Assembly (NCBI GenBank): GCA_023425905.1
Contig: JAFABT010000344.1
Coordinates: 1-8,108, forward strand
Direction: 5' to 3'
Length of the DNA: 8,108 nt
DNA from: Actinomycetes bacterium
Lineage (GTDB): Bacteria > Actinomycetota > Actinomycetes > Actinomycetales > Cellulomonadaceae
Shown here: positions 6,286 through 8,108 of the stretch, one piece after another
Layout: each line of letters starts with the position of its first letter
How positions within the stretch are numbered: position 1 is the stretch's first letter
Made by a program: the position numbers and the translations under genes
The notes under the pieces: generated by a model
What the model was told of the DNA's origin: nothing
The model's input: only the letters and a program-made list of their open reading frames with translations
Databases searched by the model: none

Positions 6286-7044
6286 CCGCTGGTGCGTGGG
6301 GTCGAGCACACGGTCGAGGAACGCACGGGTGCGCTCGTGCTGCGGGTCACCGATGACGTCCGCCGCAGGACCCTCCTCGACGACGACGCCGCCGTCGATG
6401 AAGATCACGCGATCTGCGACGTCCCGCGCGAAGGCCATCTCGTGCGTGACGACGAGCATCGTCATGCCGCCCTCCGCGAGCTTCCGCATGACGGTGAGCA
6501 CGTCGCCTACGAGCTCGGGGTCGAGGGCTGACGTGGGCTCGTCGAAGAGCATGAGCGCGGGGTCCATGCTCAGGGCGCGGGCGATCGCCACCCGCTGCTG
6601 CTGGCCGCCGGAGAGCTGCGCGGGGTGGGCGCCGGCCCGGTCGGCGAGCCCGACGCGCGCGAGGTTGTCGCGGGCGATCGACTCGGCCTCCGCCTTCGAG
6701 CGCTTGAGCACCTTGCGCTGCGCCACCGTGCAGTTCTCGAGCACGCTCTGGTGCGTGAAGAGGTTGAAGCTCTGGAAGACCATGCCGACGCGGGTCCGCA
6801 CCGCGTCGATGTCGACGTCCGGGTCGTTGATCTCGGTGTCGAGGACGCGGACGGAGCCCGATGTGGCGTCCTCGAGCTGGTTGACACAGCGAAGCAGCGT
6901 CGACTTGCCCGAGCCCGATGGGCCGATGATGCAGACGACCTCGCCCGCCCGGACCGTGAGGTCGACGCCGCGCAGCACCTCGCGCTCGCCGAAGGACTTG
7001 TGGAGGTCTCGGATCTCGACGACCGTGCGAGCGGGGGTGGTCAT
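6280..7044 (-). CDS. Polar amino-acid ABC transporter ATP-binding protein (GlnQ-like)
   Basis: The product is 254 residues, normal for the polar amino-acid uptake (PAAT) ATPases. It powers import as a homodimer on the inner face of the membrane. Motifs in order are Walker A GPSGSGKST (41-49), Q-loop Q91 in VFQSFNLF, signature LSGGQQQR (144-151), Walker B LMLFDEPTSALD (164-175) and H-loop H201. The stretches VCIIGPSGSGKSTLLRC and FQSFNLFTHQSVLEN are characteristic of glutamine/glutamate-type ATPases; the exact substrate is inferred only. The ATG has GAAGGAG (complement of 7051-7057) 6 bases upstream and overlaps the permease stop in ATGA, so the two are translationally coupled. Confidence 0.95.
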   Translation of the reverse strand: MTTPARTVVEIRDLHKSFGEREVLRGVDLTVRAGEVVCIIGPSGSGKSTLLRCVNQLEDATSGSVRVLDTEINDPDVDIDAVRTRVGMVFQSFNLFTHQSVLENCTVAQRKVLKRSKAEAESIARDNLARVGLADRAGAHPAQLSGGQQQRVAIARALSMDPALMLFDEPTSALDPELVGDVLTVMRKLAEGGMTMLVVTHEMAFARDVADRVIFIDGGVVVEEGPAADVIGDPQHERTRAFLDRVLDPTHQRD

Positions 7045-7895
7045 GCGCGTCTCCTTCGGCCGTTCGCCTCGAGGCGGCGAGCGAGGATCCCGAGCGGGAT
7101 GGTGAGGACGAGGTAGCAGGCGCCGACGACGAACAGGCCCGTGAGCCCGCCTCCGTCGGGGGAGTTCATCGCGTTCTGGCCGAGCTTCGTCAGTTCGAAC
7201 TGCGACGTCATGAGGCCCATCGCAGAGATGAGTGCGGTGTCCTTCGTGAGGAGGATGACCTCATTGGTCATCGGCGGCAGCACGATGCGGAAGGCCTGCG
7301 GGATGACGACCGTGACCATCGTCCGGGTGTGCGACATGCCGAGCGAGCGGGCGGCCTCGACCTGCCCCTTCGGGACGGCCTCGAGCCCCGCGCGCAGTGT
7401 CTCTGCGATGTACGCGGCGGAGACCATGCCGAGCGCGATGCCCACCTTGAGCACGACGTCCTGGATGACGATGCCGAGCGCGAGCGGCACGGCGAACGCG
7501 ACCGTGATGACGAAGAGGAGTGCGGGGATGCCGCGGAAGAACTCGACGTAGATCGTCGCGAGGATGCGGTAGACGACGACCGAGCTCAGCCGCATGAGGG
7601 CGAGCAGGGTGCCGAGGGAGAGCCCGATCGCGAAGGCGCCCAGCGTGTAGAGCACGGTGTTGCCGAAGGCCTGGGGGAGCGAGGGGAGCATCGCCTGCGC
7701 GGCGGCGAGGTTGAAGACCGTCTTGCCGACGTTGGTCCAGTCGATCGCGAGAAGGACAGCGACGACCGCGACGACGAGCACGACGTACTGGACGCCGCGG
7801 GAGAGGCGGGCGCGTTGGCGCGGGCTCAGTCGCTTCCGTGCGGGGGCGGGGGGCGCGTCCGGCGCGCCGAGCGCAGCGGGGGACTGGGAGGTCAT
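7041..7895 (-). CDS. Polar amino-acid ABC transporter permease (HisM/GlnP family)
   Basis: The product is 284 residues. After a basic, Pro/Ala-rich cytoplasmic N-terminus (1-33), hydrophobic segments lie near 35-51, 78-101, 122-146, 150-165, about 194-210 and 252-272. The family signature EFFRGIPALLFVI (118-130) and the EAA loop that docks on the ATPase (EAARSLGMSHTRTMVTVVIP, E180 to P199) are both clear. TKDTALISAMGLMTS is also typical of PAAT permeases. ATG 7895 is preceded on the minus strand by AGGA (complement of 7904-7907) at 8 bases. There is no -10-like sequence between it and the homopolymer tract at 7929, so the promoter is expected further upstream, normally before a solute-binding protein gene that is not seen in the expected orientation. 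Confidence 0.94.
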   Translation of the reverse strand: MTSQSPAALGAPDAPPAPARKRLSPRQRARLSRGVQYVVLVVAVVAVLLAIDWTNVGKTVFNLAAAQAMLPSLPQAFGNTVLYTLGAFAIGLSLGTLLALMRLSSVVVYRILATIYVEFFRGIPALLFVITVAFAVPLALGIVIQDVVLKVGIALGMVSAAYIAETLRAGLEAVPKGQVEAARSLGMSHTRTMVTVVIPQAFRIVLPPMTNEVILLTKDTALISAMGLMTSQFELTKLGQNAMNSPDGGGLTGLFVVGACYLVLTIPLGILARRLEANGRRRRA

Positions 7896-7923
7896 GACGT
7901 CGGTCCTGTCGCGAGGTCAGCGG

Positions 7924-7974
7924 GACGCGCCCCCCCCCCGGGGTGGCCGGGGGCGGGCGGGGGGGGGGGGCGTC
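7924..7974. other. Poly-C/poly-G tract, suspected assembly or sequencing artefact
   Basis: Ten C (7930-7939) are followed by a stretch of almost only G and C and then 12 G (7959-7970). Bases 7924-7939 and 7959-7974 are inverted copies at 15 of 16 positions, with a 19-base G-rich loop. Nothing else in the window resembles this. A tract like this can be a real hairpin, but poly-G is also a known failure signal of two-colour sequencers, and the gene content changes abruptly across it. Confidence 0.7.
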
Positions 7975-8108
7975 CAGGGCGGCACGGTCGGCAAGGACTG
8001 GGGCGCGGAGAACGGGCTCACCGGGGTCGAGTTCGCCGACCTCGGCCTCCAGGTCCAGGCGCTCAAGACCAAGCAGGTCGACGCGGTCGTCACCGACCTC
8101 ACCGTCCT
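7972..8108 (+). CDS. Internal fragment of a family 3 solute-binding protein, orientation suspect
   Basis: The plus-strand frame starting at GTC 7972 encodes 45 full codons without a stop and runs off the window. It reads VQGGTVGKDWGAENG, then VEFADLGLQVQALKTKQVDA, then VVTDLTVL. This is the lobe-II region of periplasmic or lipoprotein amino-acid-binding proteins (SBP_bac_3), which typically have a GTTGxxW...N motif and a LxxGxVDAVVxD motif. It would be the ligand receptor for the neighbouring permease and ATPase. The signal peptide and first lobe are missing, replaced by the homopolymer tract. An ATG at 7894 is in the same frame, but the intervening Pro/Gly/Arg residues are not a plausible binding-protein N-terminus. 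The fragment points away from the permease, whereas binding-protein genes of this type normally precede it on the same strand. Confidence 0.75.

Noticed and set aside
7917..8102. Minus-strand ORF of 61 codons ending just upstream of the permease
   Set aside because: It runs through the homopolymer tract, and its sequence is the antisense of a clear solute-binding protein frame on the plus strand. The TGA at 7917-7919 could be the remnant stop of a genuine minus-strand binding protein, but the visible residues do not support it.

Overview
The window looks like chromosomal DNA from a high-GC actinobacterium, most likely a cellulolytic member of the Micrococcales near Cellulomonas. The evidence is the very GC-rich third codon positions, frequent GTG starts, the actinobacterial gene order tig-clpP1-clpP2-clpX with two distinct ClpP paralogues, and a secreted protein ending in a Pro-Thr linker plus a family 2 carbohydrate-binding module. 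Genus-level placement is inference.

Layout, left to right. Bases 1-491 hold the 3' end of a secreted carbohydrate-active protein, followed by a long hairpin (521-556) shared with a convergent tRNA-Gly(TCC) gene (568-638, minus). A divergent tRNA-Pro(TGG) lies at 777-850. The protein quality-control block follows: trigger factor (1056-2393), clpP1 (2585-3208), clpP2 (3252-3950) and clpX (4097-5380). A short AroQ-type chorismate mutase (5377-5685) overlaps the clpX stop by 4 bases, and a GNAT acetyltransferase (5749-6273) comes next. Convergent to it, on the minus strand, are the ATPase (6280-7044) and permease (7041-7895) of a polar amino-acid ABC importer. The right edge (about 7924-8108) is a homopolymer-rich, suspicious junction followed by a plus-strand fragment of a family 3 solute-binding protein.

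How the genes work together. Trigger factor binds nascent chains at the ribosome. ClpX unfolds tagged or specific substrates and threads them into the ClpP1P2 peptidase. The clpP1 upstream region has an actinobacterial -10 (TAGGGT, 2489-2494) directly preceded by a good match to the ClgR activator consensus (2468-2485), which fits the known ClgR control of clpP1P2 in actinobacteria. The clpX upstream region carries its own inverted repeat (4003-4039). The ABC genes would import an amino acid such as glutamate or glutamine. Their expected solute-binding protein appears only as an internal piece in the opposite orientation beyond a poly-C/poly-G tract.

I see no CRISPR array, insertion sequence, toxin-antitoxin pair or evident new defence system. 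The most unusual items are the junction at the right end, the overlap of a candidate ClgR operator with a long hairpin between tig and clpP1, the operator-like palindrome before clpX, and a palindrome that contains both stop codons of two convergent genes. The other intergenic stretches (639-776, 851-1055) hold only weak promoter candidates.
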